Positions 41,935 through 51,114 are shown, numbered from the stretch's first letter. The stretch: 64,000 nucleotides of DNA from CAZQFV01 sp964592645 (GCA_964592645.1 CAZQFV010000013.1:1-64000); one strand, 5' to 3'. The notes: a model not told the origin generated them from the sequence alone. Numbers and translations are program-made.

Positions 41935-43080
41935 TTAGCGCCCCTTGAGCAGGCTGCGGGCGATCACCAGTCGCTGGATCTCGTTCGTCCCTTCATAGAT
42001 CTGCAGCAGCTTGGCGTCGCGCATCAGCTTCTCCACCGGCTGGTCGCGCATGTAGCCATAGCCCCCAAAGAGCTGCACGGCATCGGTGGCCACACGCATG
42101 GCGGTGTCGGCGGCGAAACACTTGGCGATGGCCGACTCCTTGCTGTTGGGCAGCCCCTCGTCGGCCAACCAGGCCGCCTGCAACGCCAGCAGCCGCGAGG
42201 CCTCCACGCCCATAGCCATGTCGGCCAGCATGAACTGCAGCCCCTGCTGCTCGGCGATGGGCCTGCCGAACTGGACGCGCCGCTGGACATATTCGGTCGC
42301 CAACTCCAGCGCGTGCCGGGCCAGCCCGGTAGCCAGGGCGGCCACGCCGGCCCGGGCAAAGTCCAGCGTCTTCAGGGCCACGGCAAAGCCGCGCCCCTCG
42401 CGCCCCAGCATGTACTCCTTGGGCACGCGCACGTCGGTGAAGGTGATCTCGGCGGTGTTGGAGGCGCGCTGCCCCATCTTGTCTTCGACCTTGGTAATGG
42501 CGATCCCCGGCAGGTCGGCGGGCACGATAAAGGCGGTCATGCTGCGGGTGCCGCGTTCGGGGTCGGTGAGGCCAAAGAGCGTGTACAGGGAGGAGATGGA
42601 CCCGTTGGAGATGAAGCACTTTTGCCCGTTGATGACGTAGGAATCGCCGTCCGGCAGGATGCGCGTCTGGACGTTGCCGGCGTCGGAGCCGGCCTCGCGC
42701 TCGGTCAGGCAGAAGGCGGCCAGTTGGCGGCGCTCGCAGAGCGGCTTCAGGAAGGCCTGTTTCTGCTCCTCGGTGCCGAACAGGATCAGCGGGGTCGTGG
42801 CCAGGGTGTTGACCATGATGGTGGTGGCGATGCCGGCGCAGGCCGCGCCCAACTCCTCGGTGACGATGCAGTTGGCCAGCGCCCCTTGCCCCCCGCCGCC
42901 GTACTCCAGGGGGACCGACAGGTTGATCAGCCCCTCCTCGTAGGCCCGCTCGATGATAAAGGCCGGGTGCTCGCCGCGGCGATCGTACTCCGCCGCCGCC
43001 GGGGCGATCACCTCGCGGGCAAAGCGCCGGGCGCGGGCCTGCAACTGCTCCAACTCGGGGGATAGATGAAACGAGATCAT
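41935..43080 (-). CDS. Acyl-CoA dehydrogenase, paralogue 1
   Basis: The 381-residue acyl-CoA dehydrogenase has FCLTEREAGSDAGN (flavin/substrate region) and catalytic Glu363 in IYEGTNEIQRLV. It is the first gene after a promoter at 43112-43140. The tandem arrangement suggests two related steps in fatty or branched-chain acid oxidation, or a heteromeric enzyme. Confidence 0.94.
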   Translation of the reverse strand: MISFHLSPELEQLQARARRFAREVIAPAAAEYDRRGEHPAFIIERAYEEGLINLSVPLEYGGGGQGALANCIVTEELGAACAGIATTIMVNTLATTPLILFGTEEQKQAFLKPLCERRQLAAFCLTEREAGSDAGNVQTRILPDGDSYVINGQKCFISNGSISSLYTLFGLTDPERGTRSMTAFIVPADLPGIAITKVEDKMGQRASNTAEITFTDVRVPKEYMLGREGRGFAVALKTLDFARAGVAALATGLARHALELATEYVQRRVQFGRPIAEQQGLQFMLADMAMGVEASRLLALQAAWLADEGLPNSKESAIAKCFAADTAMRVATDAVQLFGGYGYMRDQPVEKLMRDAKLLQIYEGTNEIQRLVIARSLLKGR

Positions 43081-43111
43081 GATCTACCTCCTCGGTCGCT
43101 AGGATGGGCGG

Positions 43112-43140
43112 ATTATAGCATAGAGGTAGCGGGATGGCAA
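43112..43140 (-). promoter_or_regulatory. Promoter for the acyl-CoA dehydrogenase operon
   Basis: Minus strand: TTGCCA (43140-43135), 17-base spacer, TATAAT (43117-43112). Confidence 0.75.
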
Positions 43141-43202
43141 GGGGACAAATGTCCCCCAGGGTAGGTGGGGCTCCCCAGATGACTTGCCTTTGCTTCGTCT
43201 GG

Positions 43203-43251
43203 GCGGCTCGATCGGTTCATCCGAGCGGCTCGCACAGACCGTCCGAGCCGC
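43203..43251. repeat. GCGGCTCG repeats and hairpin between divergent promoters
   Basis: GCGGCTCG occurs at 43203-43210 and 43225-43232; CGAGCCGC at 43244-43251 gives an 8-bp perfect hairpin with the second copy (11-base loop). It lies outside both transcripts and could be an operator. Confidence 0.55.
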
Positions 43252-43276
43252 ACATCCTGGTCTTTGGACATCGCGT

Positions 43277-43305
43277 TTGACACGCGCGGTACCCCGTGCT
43301 AGGAT
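43277..43305 (+). promoter_or_regulatory. Promoter for the M23 lipoprotein gene
   Basis: TTGACA (43277-43282), 17-base spacer, TAGGAT (43300-43305); ATG follows 19 bases after the -10 box. Confidence 0.78.
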
Positions 43306-43324
43306 AGGCGGATGGAGGTTCAAC

Positions 43325-44392
43325 ATGCACGCTCCTGGAATAAGCACCGTCCGCCACACCTCCCACCCACGAGGAACACCCCGCCGGACGAGCTTCGCCT
43401 TGCTCGCCTTCCTGGGCACCCTGCTGCTCGCCGCCTGCGCCCCGCCGGCCGGCCCCACGCTTCCCCTCCCCACGCCGGCGCCCACCTTCACCCCGGCACC
43501 CACGGCGACAGCCACGCCGCTCCCCACATCCACCCCCACCCCGCCGCCGACGGCTACCCCAACACCCACCGCCACCCCCACCCCCACGCCGCCGCCGCTG
43601 GCCGCCACCCTGGAGGTGGAGCCCAACCAGGTCCTGCCGGGCAATACCCTGCTGGTCCGCCTCGCCGGCACCGTGCCGGCCTCGGCCACCGCCACCCTCG
43701 GCGGCAGCGCGCTGCCCCTCTTCCCCCTGGACGAGACCCATCTCGCGGCCATCGTCGGCATCTCCATCTGGTCCGAGCCGGGACCGCGGACACTCGCCGT
43801 CGCGCTGCGCGACGGGCTGGGCCGCACCGCCGCGCTCAGCACCACCATCCTGATCCTGCCGGCCGACTACCCGATCGACTACGTCGACCTGCCCCCCGAC
43901 GTCCAGGAACTGCTCGATCCGGATGTGGCGGCCCAGGAATGGGAGCGCGTGCGCCCGTTCCTCGAAGAGGTCACCCCGGAACGGCTCTGGGAGGGGGGCT
44001 TTATCAGCCCCACACTGGGCTGGATCACCTCGCGCTACGGGGGCATGCGCTCCTACAACGGCGCGCCCCCCAGCAGCGCCCACACCGGCCTGGACATCGG
44101 CAACTACGAGGGCACCCCCATCGTCGCCCCGGCGGCCGGCCGCGTCGTCCTGGCCGAGACGCTCATCCTGCGCGGCAACTGCGTCATCATCGACCACGGC
44201 TGGGGCGTCCACACCTCCTACTTTCACCTCTCGGCCCTGTCGGTCCAGGCCGGCGATCTGGTCGCCCAGGGCCAGCCCATCGGCAAGATGGGCTCAACCG
44301 GCATGGCCACCGGCTCGCACTTGCACTGGGAAGTCCGGGTAGGGATGATCACCGTGGATCCCGAGGAATGGCTGCGGAGAGCGTTCCCGTGA
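43325..44392 (+). CDS. M23-family peptidoglycan endopeptidase-like lipoprotein
   Basis: The 355-residue predicted lipoprotein (LLLAAC about residue 38) has a Pro/Thr linker, an Ig-like or beta domain (about 95-185) and a C-terminal M23 (LytM/peptidase) domain (about 240-350). Zinc-site residues are visible in HTGLDIGNYEG (H-x3-D) and SHLHWEVRV (HxH). It is expected to cut peptide cross-links of the cell wall from outside. ATG 43325 has GGAGG six bases upstream and sits just after a promoter; the longer open frame runs through that promoter and is rejected. Confidence 0.9.
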   Translation: MHAPGISTVRHTSHPRGTPRRTSFALLAFLGTLLLAACAPPAGPTLPLPTPAPTFTPAPTATATPLPTSTPTPPPTATPTPTATPTPTPPPLAATLEVEPNQVLPGNTLLVRLAGTVPASATATLGGSALPLFPLDETHLAAIVGISIWSEPGPRTLAVALRDGLGRTAALSTTILILPADYPIDYVDLPPDVQELLDPDVAAQEWERVRPFLEEVTPERLWEGGFISPTLGWITSRYGGMRSYNGAPPSSAHTGLDIGNYEGTPIVAPAAGRVVLAETLILRGNCVIIDHGWGVHTSYFHLSALSVQAGDLVAQGQPIGKMGSTGMATGSHLHWEVRVGMITVDPEEWLRRAFP

Positions 44393-44732
44393 GAGCGGGA
44401 ACCGCCACGAGCCGCTCCCGGCGCTTCCAGACGATCCACCCCAGGTAGGGCAAGCCCAGGAAGAAGAGGCTCAAAAGAAAGAGGTTGTTCATCCACCCCT
44501 GGAATGACCGGTCTAGCTCCCCCGTCGTGGCGGTTCGCACGTTGATGACAAAGGCGATGATCAGCCGGGCCGCCCCGAAGCAGAGCGGGACCCGCGCCCG
44601 CCGGGGAATGCGCCGGTCCTCGCCGTTGGCGAACCCCGACATCAGTCCGAACACGTTGTAGGCCGCCACGACGACAAAGAGCAGGGGAGGGGGCACAAAA
44701 CCGACGCTCTCCACAGCATAGGCCAGCGGCAT
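44349..44732 (-). CDS. Small membrane protein overlapping the 3' end of the membrane subtilisin gene
   Basis: The 127-residue product has two or three membrane segments (about 11-33, 50-64 and 83-103) and GC-rich third codon positions like real genes here. It begins inside the last 91 bases of the subtilisin gene in another frame, with AAGGA eight bases before ATG. Its frame would continue the subtilisin product naturally, so a frameshift joining the two is possible. The 3' end overlaps the convergent M23 gene by 44 bases. No family recognised. Confidence 0.6.
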   Translation of the reverse strand: MPLAYAVESVGFVPPPLLFVVVAAYNVFGLMSGFANGEDRRIPRRARVPLCFGAARLIIAFVINVRTATTGELDRSFQGWMNNLFLLSLFFLGLPYLGWIVWKRRERLVAVPALTGTLSAAIPRDPR

Positions 44733-47209
44733 GGAAATGTCCTTGCCTTCCGGACGGCCGCCCCGGCGTTCACCAGCCCGCAGCCGTAAACGTTGTTGGG
44801 CACGCCGGCCGCATCCCCGCAGGCGCAGATGGGGTTATAGGAATACGCGGCAAAGGGATTGTCCGCCGGCACGGCGTCGCCCAGGGTGCAGGCCCGCTCC
44901 ACCGGGCGGGGCTGCGCCGTTTGGCAGAGCAGCGCCTCGGTGGCCGCGATCCGCCCGATGAGGGCAGGGTTCGCCGACCAGACCAGGGCCACCACCCCGG
45001 CGACATGCGGCCCGGCCATCGAGGTGCCGTCGGCCAGGGCGTACCCACCGCCGGGCACGCTGGAGCGGATGCTCTCCCCCGGCGCGCTGATGTCCGGTTT
45101 GACCCCCTCGGCCGGCCCGCGGCTGCTAAAGGAGGCGATCTCGTCGCCGCGCAGGTCGGTCGCGCCGACGGAAAAGACGGCGTCGTAGGTGGCCGGGGGG
45201 GCGTCCACCGTGGAGCAGGCCGGCCCCTCGTTGCCGGCGCTGACAACCATCATGATCCCGGCCGCGCGCAGCACCTCGACGGCCCGGCGCAGCGTATCGG
45301 GGAAACAGCCCTCAAAAGAGGGACAACCCCAGGAGTTGTTGACCAGGTGCGGGGCGTAACGCACGTCGCCGTCGCGGAAGGGGTCCCCGCCGTGGGGGTA
45401 GGGCGCCAGGAAGAACTCCATGCACTCGATATAGGCGCCGGGATTGCCAAAGCCGCGGCGCATGTTGCGGCAGCCCATCCACCGCGCCCCCGGCGCCACC
45501 CCGGGGCGGTTCCCGGCGCCGTCGTCGCCCAGGATCGTGCCCATGGTGTGCGTCCCGTGCATGTCGTCGTCCCAGGGCTCGGCGGTGTCGTCCCAGGCGT
45601 CGTGCCAGGAGTAGTCGTGGTGCGCGGTCCGGCCGTCCCAGCCGCGGTAGCGCGATCGGATGGCCGGGTGCGTCCAGTCGTAGCCGGTGTCCTGCCCGGC
45701 GACGACGATGCCCTCCCCCAACGCTCCCAGGTCCCAGGCCTCCGGGACGGCAATGGCCGCCAGGTTGGCCTGCACCCCGACGGGCGGATCGTTGTCCTCG
45801 GGCAGGGCCAGCTCGGCAAGCGACCAGCGCACCGGGTAGCGCCGCACGTTGGGGTTCAGGATCACCTGGGCCACGCCGGGGCGATCCGCGAAGCGGCCCA
45901 TCAGCCAGCGATGGCCGTCCACCCGGATCATGTTCACCAGGTAGTAGGGCCGGTAGGGCACCCCCAGGCGGTCTAGCTCGGCGCGCAGCGGCCCCTGGGT
46001 GCGCTGCGCCGTGGCCGTGAGCGTCCGATAGACATACTCCAGCCGCTCCTGGCGGCCGGCGATCGCCGCGGCCGGCGCCAGGTCGGCCTGCTCCTCCAGG
46101 ACGATCAGGAAGCCGTCGTCGGCAAAGCCGGGGACGCCGTAGGCGGCGTAGAGCAGGCCCCAGAGGGCCAGCAGGGCCCCGGCCAGGGCCAAGGCCGCCC
46201 CGGCGCCGGCGCGCCGGGAGAGGAGCGGCGCCGGCCGGCCGCGCTCCAACCCCAGGGCAACGCGCCGCCCGATCCACAGCGCCAGCCCCAGGACGATGGC
46301 GATCGCCGCCGACAGTCCATAGCTGAGTATGTGGGCCGGCTCGGGGACCAGTTGGACGATGGCATCGCGCGGATCCATAAAGAGGGGCGGAACCGCATAG
46401 GCTACCCAGGCCAGGGGCAGCAGCGGATAGATGCCGCTCCCACGGGCCCGCAGTTCGGTGAGCAGGAGGGGCAGCGCGGCCAGGATGACGGCGTCGGTCG
46501 TCCGGGCTCCTTTGCCAAGGGCCAGGAGGAGGCCGGCGCCCAAGGTCATCCAGCAGGCCAGGATCGTCAGCAGGCCGGCCAGCCCGGTGCGGGTGGTGGC
46601 GCCGTTGAGCAGCGTAAAGGTCACGCCCCACACCAGCAGCAGCCCCGGCAGCACGTCGGCCAGCGTCCGGAAGGCGATCTCCAGGCTCGTCAGGCGGTCG
46701 CCCAGGGAGCCGGTGAGCGCCCAGGGCAGGGTGAGCAGGGCCAGCGCGCCGACCGCCAGGGCCAGGGGGGCCGGGCGAAAGCGGTCCAGCCCGAGCACGG
46801 CGGCCAGGGGCGGCCGGCCGAGCCGGGCCAGGCGCGGCGCCCACCAGGCGGCCCCCAACACATAGGGCAGGAGCACTCCCAAGCGCAGCGCCGCCACGAC
46901 ATTGGCGTTGGACAGATCAAGGCCGCGCAGCCCGGCGTCCAGCGCAGAGAGGCCGCCCAGGGCCAGCAGCGCCGTCGCCAGCGCCGTCACCGTTCCCATG
47001 CCCGGCCGGCGGCGCAGCAGCAGGGCGCAGGCCAGGAACGGCAGAGCGATGACCGCCCCGCCCAGCGCCACCGCGTACAGCGACCAGGGAAACCCCAGCC
47101 CCGCGGATCCCAGGAACACCCGCAAGGCGATGGGGGCCGACACCATCCAGAGCAGCAGCACGATGAGGCACGCGACCGGGGCGCAGCCGAGGCGGGTCTC
47201 GCGTTCCAT
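44642..47209 (-). CDS. Multi-spanning membrane protein with C-terminal S8 subtilisin domain
   Basis: The 855-residue protein has about eleven N-terminal membrane segments (residues 10-360), a propeptide-like stretch (about 365-490) and an S8 protease domain with Asp507 (VAGQDTGYDW), His551 (MHGTHTMG) and Ser730 (DGTSMAGPH). The protease should face outward. The S8 fold ends at about residue 823 (VNAGAAVRKA); the last 30 residues are Cys/Trp-rich and unlike the rest, and the overlapping frame encodes a credible membrane segment. A frameshift near 44735 is therefore suspected. It follows the NYN gene by six bases. Confidence 0.85.
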   Translation of the reverse strand: MERETRLGCAPVACLIVLLLWMVSAPIALRVFLGSAGLGFPWSLYAVALGGAVIALPFLACALLLRRRPGMGTVTALATALLALGGLSALDAGLRGLDLSNANVVAALRLGVLLPYVLGAAWWAPRLARLGRPPLAAVLGLDRFRPAPLALAVGALALLTLPWALTGSLGDRLTSLEIAFRTLADVLPGLLLVWGVTFTLLNGATTRTGLAGLLTILACWMTLGAGLLLALGKGARTTDAVILAALPLLLTELRARGSGIYPLLPLAWVAYAVPPLFMDPRDAIVQLVPEPAHILSYGLSAAIAIVLGLALWIGRRVALGLERGRPAPLLSRRAGAGAALALAGALLALWGLLYAAYGVPGFADDGFLIVLEEQADLAPAAAIAGRQERLEYVYRTLTATAQRTQGPLRAELDRLGVPYRPYYLVNMIRVDGHRWLMGRFADRPGVAQVILNPNVRRYPVRWSLAELALPEDNDPPVGVQANLAAIAVPEAWDLGALGEGIVVAGQDTGYDWTHPAIRSRYRGWDGRTAHHDYSWHDAWDDTAEPWDDDMHGTHTMGTILGDDGAGNRPGVAPGARWMGCRNMRRGFGNPGAYIECMEFFLAPYPHGGDPFRDGDVRYAPHLVNNSWGCPSFEGCFPDTLRRAVEVLRAAGIMMVVSAGNEGPACSTVDAPPATYDAVFSVGATDLRGDEIASFSSRGPAEGVKPDISAPGESIRSSVPGGGYALADGTSMAGPHVAGVVALVWSANPALIGRIAATEALLCQTAQPRPVERACTLGDAVPADNPFAAYSYNPICACGDAAGVPNNVYGCGLVNAGAAVRKARTFPCRWPMLWRASVLCPLPCSLSSWRPTTCSD

Positions 47210-47215
47210 CGTCGA

Positions 47216-48145
47216 TCAGGCCTTGGATTCCGCGCCCTCGGCGGCCGGCCGGCGACGGCGGCGCCCACCCCGGCGCTTCTCCTCCTGGGGAGCCTTTTCC
47301 TGGGTAGAGGGTTTCTTCTCTTCCTTCGGCTTTTCCAGGGGCGGCAGGGCAAAGGAGCTCAGCTCGTAGGGATTCTCACCGGGGAGAAAGACCTCGGTCA
47401 CCGTGCCGGTCGTCAGCACCTGCACCTTGCCGCGGCGCTCGGCCTCCCGGACAAAGTCCTGGAAGCGCGAAAAGTGCCGGCCCTGGGCATCGGCGTACTG
47501 CCCCTCATCAAAGTCGCCCAGCAGTTCCTTCATCAGCAGCTTGAGCGTCGCCAGGGTGCAGGCGTTGCGGCGCTCCCTCGCCAGCTTCAGGGCGTCCACC
47601 AGGACATCGTAGATGTCCTTGGGCTTGGGCTCGGGCGGGAGGACGGTCTCGGATAGCTGGTGATAGAAGATGAACTCGTCGGCGCTCTGCGCCAGGTGCG
47701 AGGAGGTGGACTCGGCCACGCCGACGACCACGACGCGCTTGCCGTGCTGGCGGATCGTATTCACCAACGGGATAAAGTCGCGGTCCCCGGTCACCAGGAT
47801 ATAGACCTGGATGTTCGGGTAGTCGAACAGCGTGCGCATGGCGTCGATGACCAGGTGGATGTCGGCGCTGTTCTTGATCGCCCCGCTGCCGTGCTCGCCG
47901 TCCTCCCCGTAGTAGTAGGTGGGCACATAGCGCGGTTCGATGCCGCTGGCGTAGAGGGCATTGGTGATGCGCGAGTACTGGTACCAGTCGGCATAGGCGC
48001 GGGCGATGACCACGCGCCCATACTGGTCGCAGCGCTCCATGATGCTCTCGAACTTGGGGTTGGCCCTGTACTTTTCGCGCGTGGCAATATAGATGTTCTC
48101 GAAATCGACAAAGACTGCTACATCGGGTCCTTTGGTCTGTTCCAT
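47216..48145 (-). CDS. NYN-domain (LabA/DUF88) protein with LOTUS-like domain
   Basis: The 309-residue protein has an N-terminal NYN/PIN-like nuclease domain (about 5-160), with acidic residues in VFVDFENIY, SADIHLVIDA and VTGDRDFIPLV, followed by an OST-HTH/LOTUS-like domain (about 175-255: DVLVDALKLARE, FSRFQDFVREAERRGKVQV). The C-terminal tail is Lys/Glu- and Arg-rich (KRRGGRRRRRP) and probably binds RNA. The combination points to RNA cleavage or turnover. It lies 11 bases after rpsU. ATG 48145 is preferred over an upstream TTG because GAGGGAG precedes it. Confidence 0.88.
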   Translation of the reverse strand: MEQTKGPDVAVFVDFENIYIATREKYRANPKFESIMERCDQYGRVVIARAYADWYQYSRITNALYASGIEPRYVPTYYYGEDGEHGSGAIKNSADIHLVIDAMRTLFDYPNIQVYILVTGDRDFIPLVNTIRQHGKRVVVVGVAESTSSHLAQSADEFIFYHQLSETVLPPEPKPKDIYDVLVDALKLARERRNACTLATLKLLMKELLGDFDEGQYADAQGRHFSRFQDFVREAERRGKVQVLTTGTVTEVFLPGENPYELSSFALPPLEKPKEEKKPSTQEKAPQEEKRRGGRRRRRPAAEGAESKA

Positions 48146-48156
48146 GACTCCCTCGA

Positions 48157-48372
48157 TCAACGCTCGCCCGCCCCCCGACGGAGGCCGGGCTGCCCGCGGC
48201 GGCGCAGGCGGCGCAGCGCCTTGCGGGCCTTTTCTCGACGCAGTTCGCCCTTGGAAATGAAGCGCTGTCGCCGCCGATAGTCACGCAGCTGCCCGCTCTG
48301 GGATAGCTCCCGGCGAAAGCGCTTCAACAGGCTTTCCAACGACTCTCCAGACTGACGTTCCACATCCGGCAT
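48157..48372 (-). CDS. rpsU: 30S ribosomal protein S21
   Basis: The 71-residue basic protein matches S21 (ESLESLLKRFRREL, SQSGQLRDYRRRQRFISKGEL, RREKARKALRRLRRR). ATG 48372 has GAGGAGG eight bases upstream; the longer frame begins in the promoter and is rejected. A promoter at 48422-48450 drives it with the NYN gene. Confidence 0.94.
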   Translation of the reverse strand: MPDVERQSGESLESLLKRFRRELSQSGQLRDYRRRQRFISKGELRREKARKALRRLRRRGQPGLRRGAGER

Positions 48373-48421
48373 GCGGCCGGCCTCCTCGTTCTTGCGGTAC
48401 AGGCAAATCTTTGTATCTATG

Positions 48422-48450
48422 ATTATACTACATTCCGCGCCGCTGCGCAA
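48422..48450 (-). promoter_or_regulatory. Promoter for the rpsU-NYN operon
   Basis: Minus strand: TTGCGC (48450-48445), 17-base spacer, TATAAT (48427-48422). The same boxes occur in front of the XRE-cupin gene. Confidence 0.75.
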
Positions 48451-48496
48451 GGGGCATTCGGGATGCAGGATGCGCCTACCAGGTTTCGGCTACAGG

Positions 48497-49357
48497 TCAG
48501 ACACCCGCCTGCCGAGTCCAGCGGCGCAGCCCAGACCACAGAAACCCCCGCCGCGGCGCCAGGAGAAAGGCCAGCAGGAAGAGGGCGGTCGCCGTCAGGA
48601 CGATCGCCGCCCCCGAGGCCACGTTGAGGTAGAAAGAGAGGTATAGCCCGACCAGGCTGGAGAGCGCCCCGACGGCCGCGGCCAGGACCATCATCGGGAA
48701 GAGCCGCCGCGTCAGCAGGTAGGCTGTCGCCCCCGGGGTCACCAGCATCGCCGCCACCAGCCCCACCCCCACCGCCTGCAGCGAGACGACGATCGTCAGC
48801 GCCAGCAGCACCAGGAGCACGGTGCGCAGCAGCCCCACCGGCAGGCGCAGGGCCGCCCCCAGGATGGGGTCGAAGGAGATAACCAGGAGCTCCTTGTACA
48901 ACAGGGCGACGGTGGCCAGGACCACGACCCCCAGGCCGGCGATGAGCCAGAGGTCGGCGCTGCCGACCCCCAGGACGTTGCCAAAAAGGATGTGCGTGAG
49001 ATCCACCGCATAGGTGCGGATGCTGCTGATCAACACGACGCCCAGGGAAAGCGCCGCCGCAAAGAGGATGCCGATGGCCGTGTCCTCCTTGACCGCGCCG
49101 CGCCGGGAGAAGAAGCCGATGCCCAGCGCCACGGCCACGGCCGCGATCAGCGCGCCCAGGATCAGGTTGCCCCCCAGCAGGTAGGCCAGCGCCACACCGG
49201 GCAGGACGGCGTGGGCCAGGGCATCTCCCAGGAACGCCATGGAGCGCAGCACCACGTAGCAGCCCACCACGGCGCACAGGATGCCGACCATGAGCGAGGC
49301 GGCCAGGCCGCGCTGCATAAAGCCATAGGCCAGCGGCTTCACCAGCCACTCGATCAT
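48497..49357 (-). CDS. znuB: Metal ABC transporter permease (ZnuB/MntB type)
   Basis: The 286-residue integral membrane protein with about eight segments belongs to the ABC-3 permease family for zinc/manganese uptake (LGDALAHAVLPGVALAYLLG, GNLILGALIAA, QAVGVGLVAAMLVTPGATAYLL). The start is ATG 49357, overlapping the ATPase stop by four bases (ATGA). It is the last gene of the fur-znuA-znuC-znuB-type operon. Zinc is likely from context, but manganese is possible. Confidence 0.9.
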   Translation of the reverse strand: MIEWLVKPLAYGFMQRGLAASLMVGILCAVVGCYVVLRSMAFLGDALAHAVLPGVALAYLLGGNLILGALIAAVAVALGIGFFSRRGAVKEDTAIGILFAAALSLGVVLISSIRTYAVDLTHILFGNVLGVGSADLWLIAGLGVVVLATVALLYKELLVISFDPILGAALRLPVGLLRTVLLVLLALTIVVSLQAVGVGLVAAMLVTPGATAYLLTRRLFPMMVLAAAVGALSSLVGLYLSFYLNVASGAAIVLTATALFLLAFLLAPRRGFLWSGLRRWTRQAGV

Positions 49358-50151
49358 CGCGCCCTCCCCGGCGAGCCCGGAGGACAGCACCGGTCCACGA
49401 CCACGGCGCCGCCCTCCAGGAAGAGCACCTGCCCACCAAAGGCCGCCGTGATGTGGGCCGGAGTCAATACCTGCTCCGGGGCGCCGTAGGCCACCACCCG
49501 GCGGTTCAGGAGCAACACCCGCTCGAAACGGTCCGCGGCCAGGTTGAGGTCGTGGGTCGAGACCAGGACGGTGACCCCGGCGGGCCGGAGCTGCTCCAGC
49601 AGGTGGAGCACGACCTCCTGCGTGGCCACGTCCACGCCGGTAAAGGGCTCGTCCATCAGCAGGATGTGGGGCTCCTGGGCCAGGGCACGGGCCAGGAAGA
49701 CACGCTGCTGCTGCCCGCCGGAGAGCTCGCCGATAGGCCGGCCGGCCAGGTCGGCGACGCCGAGCTGCTCCAGGCAGCGGGCCACCACGGCGCGATCGGC
49801 CGCCCCCGGCCGCCGCACCCACCCCAGCCGGCCGTAGCGACCCATCATCACCACGTCGGCCACCGAAACCGGGAAGCTCCAGTCCACCTCCTCGCGCTGG
49901 GGCACGTAGGCGACACAGTCCTGGTGCGAGCGCAGCGGCCGGCCGTGGACCAACACGCGGCCCTGCTGCACCGGCAGCAGCCCCACCAGCGCCTTGAAGA
50001 GGGTCGATTTCCCGGCGCCGTTCGGCCCCACCACGGCGACCTGGGCGCCGTGCGGCACCTGGAGGGTGACATCGCGCAGCACCGGGGCGCCGTTGTAGGC
50101 GATGCTGACACCGTCCAGCTCCAGGCGGGCGGGTTCGGAGTTATCGGACAT
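49354..50151 (-). CDS. znuC: Metal ABC transporter ATP-binding protein (ZnuC type)
   Basis: The 265-residue ATPase has Walker A GPNGAGKST, a Q-loop region (VAYVPQREEVDWSFP, typical of the Mn/Zn subfamily), the signature LSGGQQQR, Walker B ILLMDEPF and the H-loop STHD. It pairs with the downstream permease and the upstream binding protein. Confidence 0.93.
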   Translation of the reverse strand: MSDNSEPARLELDGVSIAYNGAPVLRDVTLQVPHGAQVAVVGPNGAGKSTLFKALVGLLPVQQGRVLVHGRPLRSHQDCVAYVPQREEVDWSFPVSVADVVMMGRYGRLGWVRRPGAADRAVVARCLEQLGVADLAGRPIGELSGGQQQRVFLARALAQEPHILLMDEPFTGVDVATQEVVLHLLEQLRPAGVTVLVSTHDLNLAADRFERVLLLNRRVVAYGAPEQVLTPAHITAAFGGQVLFLEGGAVVVDRCCPPGSPGRAR

Positions 50152-50169
50152 GGCTCGATCCCCTATGCC

Positions 50170-51111
50170 TCACCGCTCCACCAACGCATCCACGATGGCC
50201 TGCGTATTGTAGCGGATCATCTGCAGATAGCCCGGCGCGGGGCCCTCCGGGCCGCTGGGCGAATGGGTGTAGAGGCCGGTGACGACCTGCGCGCCGGTCT
50301 CCCGCGCCAGTTGCTCGGCCAACTGCGGGTTGGCCCCAACCTCCAGGAAGACGGCCGGCGCCCCGCTCTCGCGGATGCGCTCCACCAGCGCGGCCATCTC
50401 CTGCGCCGAGGGCGAGGCGCCGCTGCTGACGCTGGGCACAATGGCCCCAACAACCTGGAACCCATAGCGATCGGCAAAGTAGCCCAAGCTCTCGTGGTTG
50501 GTGACGAGCAGGCGGCGATACGGGGGCACCTTGGACACCTGCTCGACGATCCAGCGGTCCAGCTCCTGCAACCGGGCGATGTAGGCGGCGGCGTTCCGGG
50601 TATAGGCTTCCTGCCCTTCCGGGTCGGCCCGGATCAGCCCATCGCGGATGTTCTCGACGTAATGGACGACATTGTTGGGGTCGAGCCAAAAGTGGGGGTC
50701 GCCTTCGTGGTGGTGGCCGCCCGATTCAGCCCCATCGTCTTCTTCGTGGACTTCCCGGCTGGTGAGGCCGGCCGCGGCCTCGATCACGGCGCACTGGCCG
50801 CCGGCATTCGCCAGAGTCTTTTCCAACCACTCCTCCAGGCCGGCACCATTGATCACCAACACCGTGCACTCAGCAATCCTGGCTACATCCTGTGGCGTGG
50901 GCTCAAAGGTATGCGGGTCGGCGCCCAGGGGCATCAGCGTCTCCACCGGAGCGCGGTCGCCGACCACGTTCTGGACGATGTCGGCAAGGAAACCCTCTAC
51001 CGCCAGGATGCGGAGGGACGGCACCGGGGCCGTGACGGCCTGGGGACCACAAGCGCAAAGGCTCGGCAGCAGGAGAAAGGTCAGCAACAGGATACCCGGC
51101 GAACGCTTCAT
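50170..51111 (-). CDS. znuA: Zinc/manganese substrate-binding lipoprotein (ZnuA type)
   Basis: The 313-residue lipoprotein (lipobox ending at Cys19 or Cys21, LPSLCACG) belongs to the ABC metal-binding (cluster 9) family. Metal ligands are expected at the His in GADPHTFEPT, in HFWLDPNN, in TNHESLGYF and at a late Glu/Asp. A His/acid-rich loop (HEEDDGAESGGHHHEGDPH, about residues 131-149) is typical of zinc-specific members. Three bases separate it from the fur gene. Confidence 0.92.
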   Translation of the reverse strand: MKRSPGILLLTFLLLPSLCACGPQAVTAPVPSLRILAVEGFLADIVQNVVGDRAPVETLMPLGADPHTFEPTPQDVARIAECTVLVINGAGLEEWLEKTLANAGGQCAVIEAAAGLTSREVHEEDDGAESGGHHHEGDPHFWLDPNNVVHYVENIRDGLIRADPEGQEAYTRNAAAYIARLQELDRWIVEQVSKVPPYRRLLVTNHESLGYFADRYGFQVVGAIVPSVSSGASPSAQEMAALVERIRESGAPAVFLEVGANPQLAEQLARETGAQVVTGLYTHSPSGPEGPAPGYLQMIRYNTQAIVDALVER

Positions 51112-51114
51112 ATC

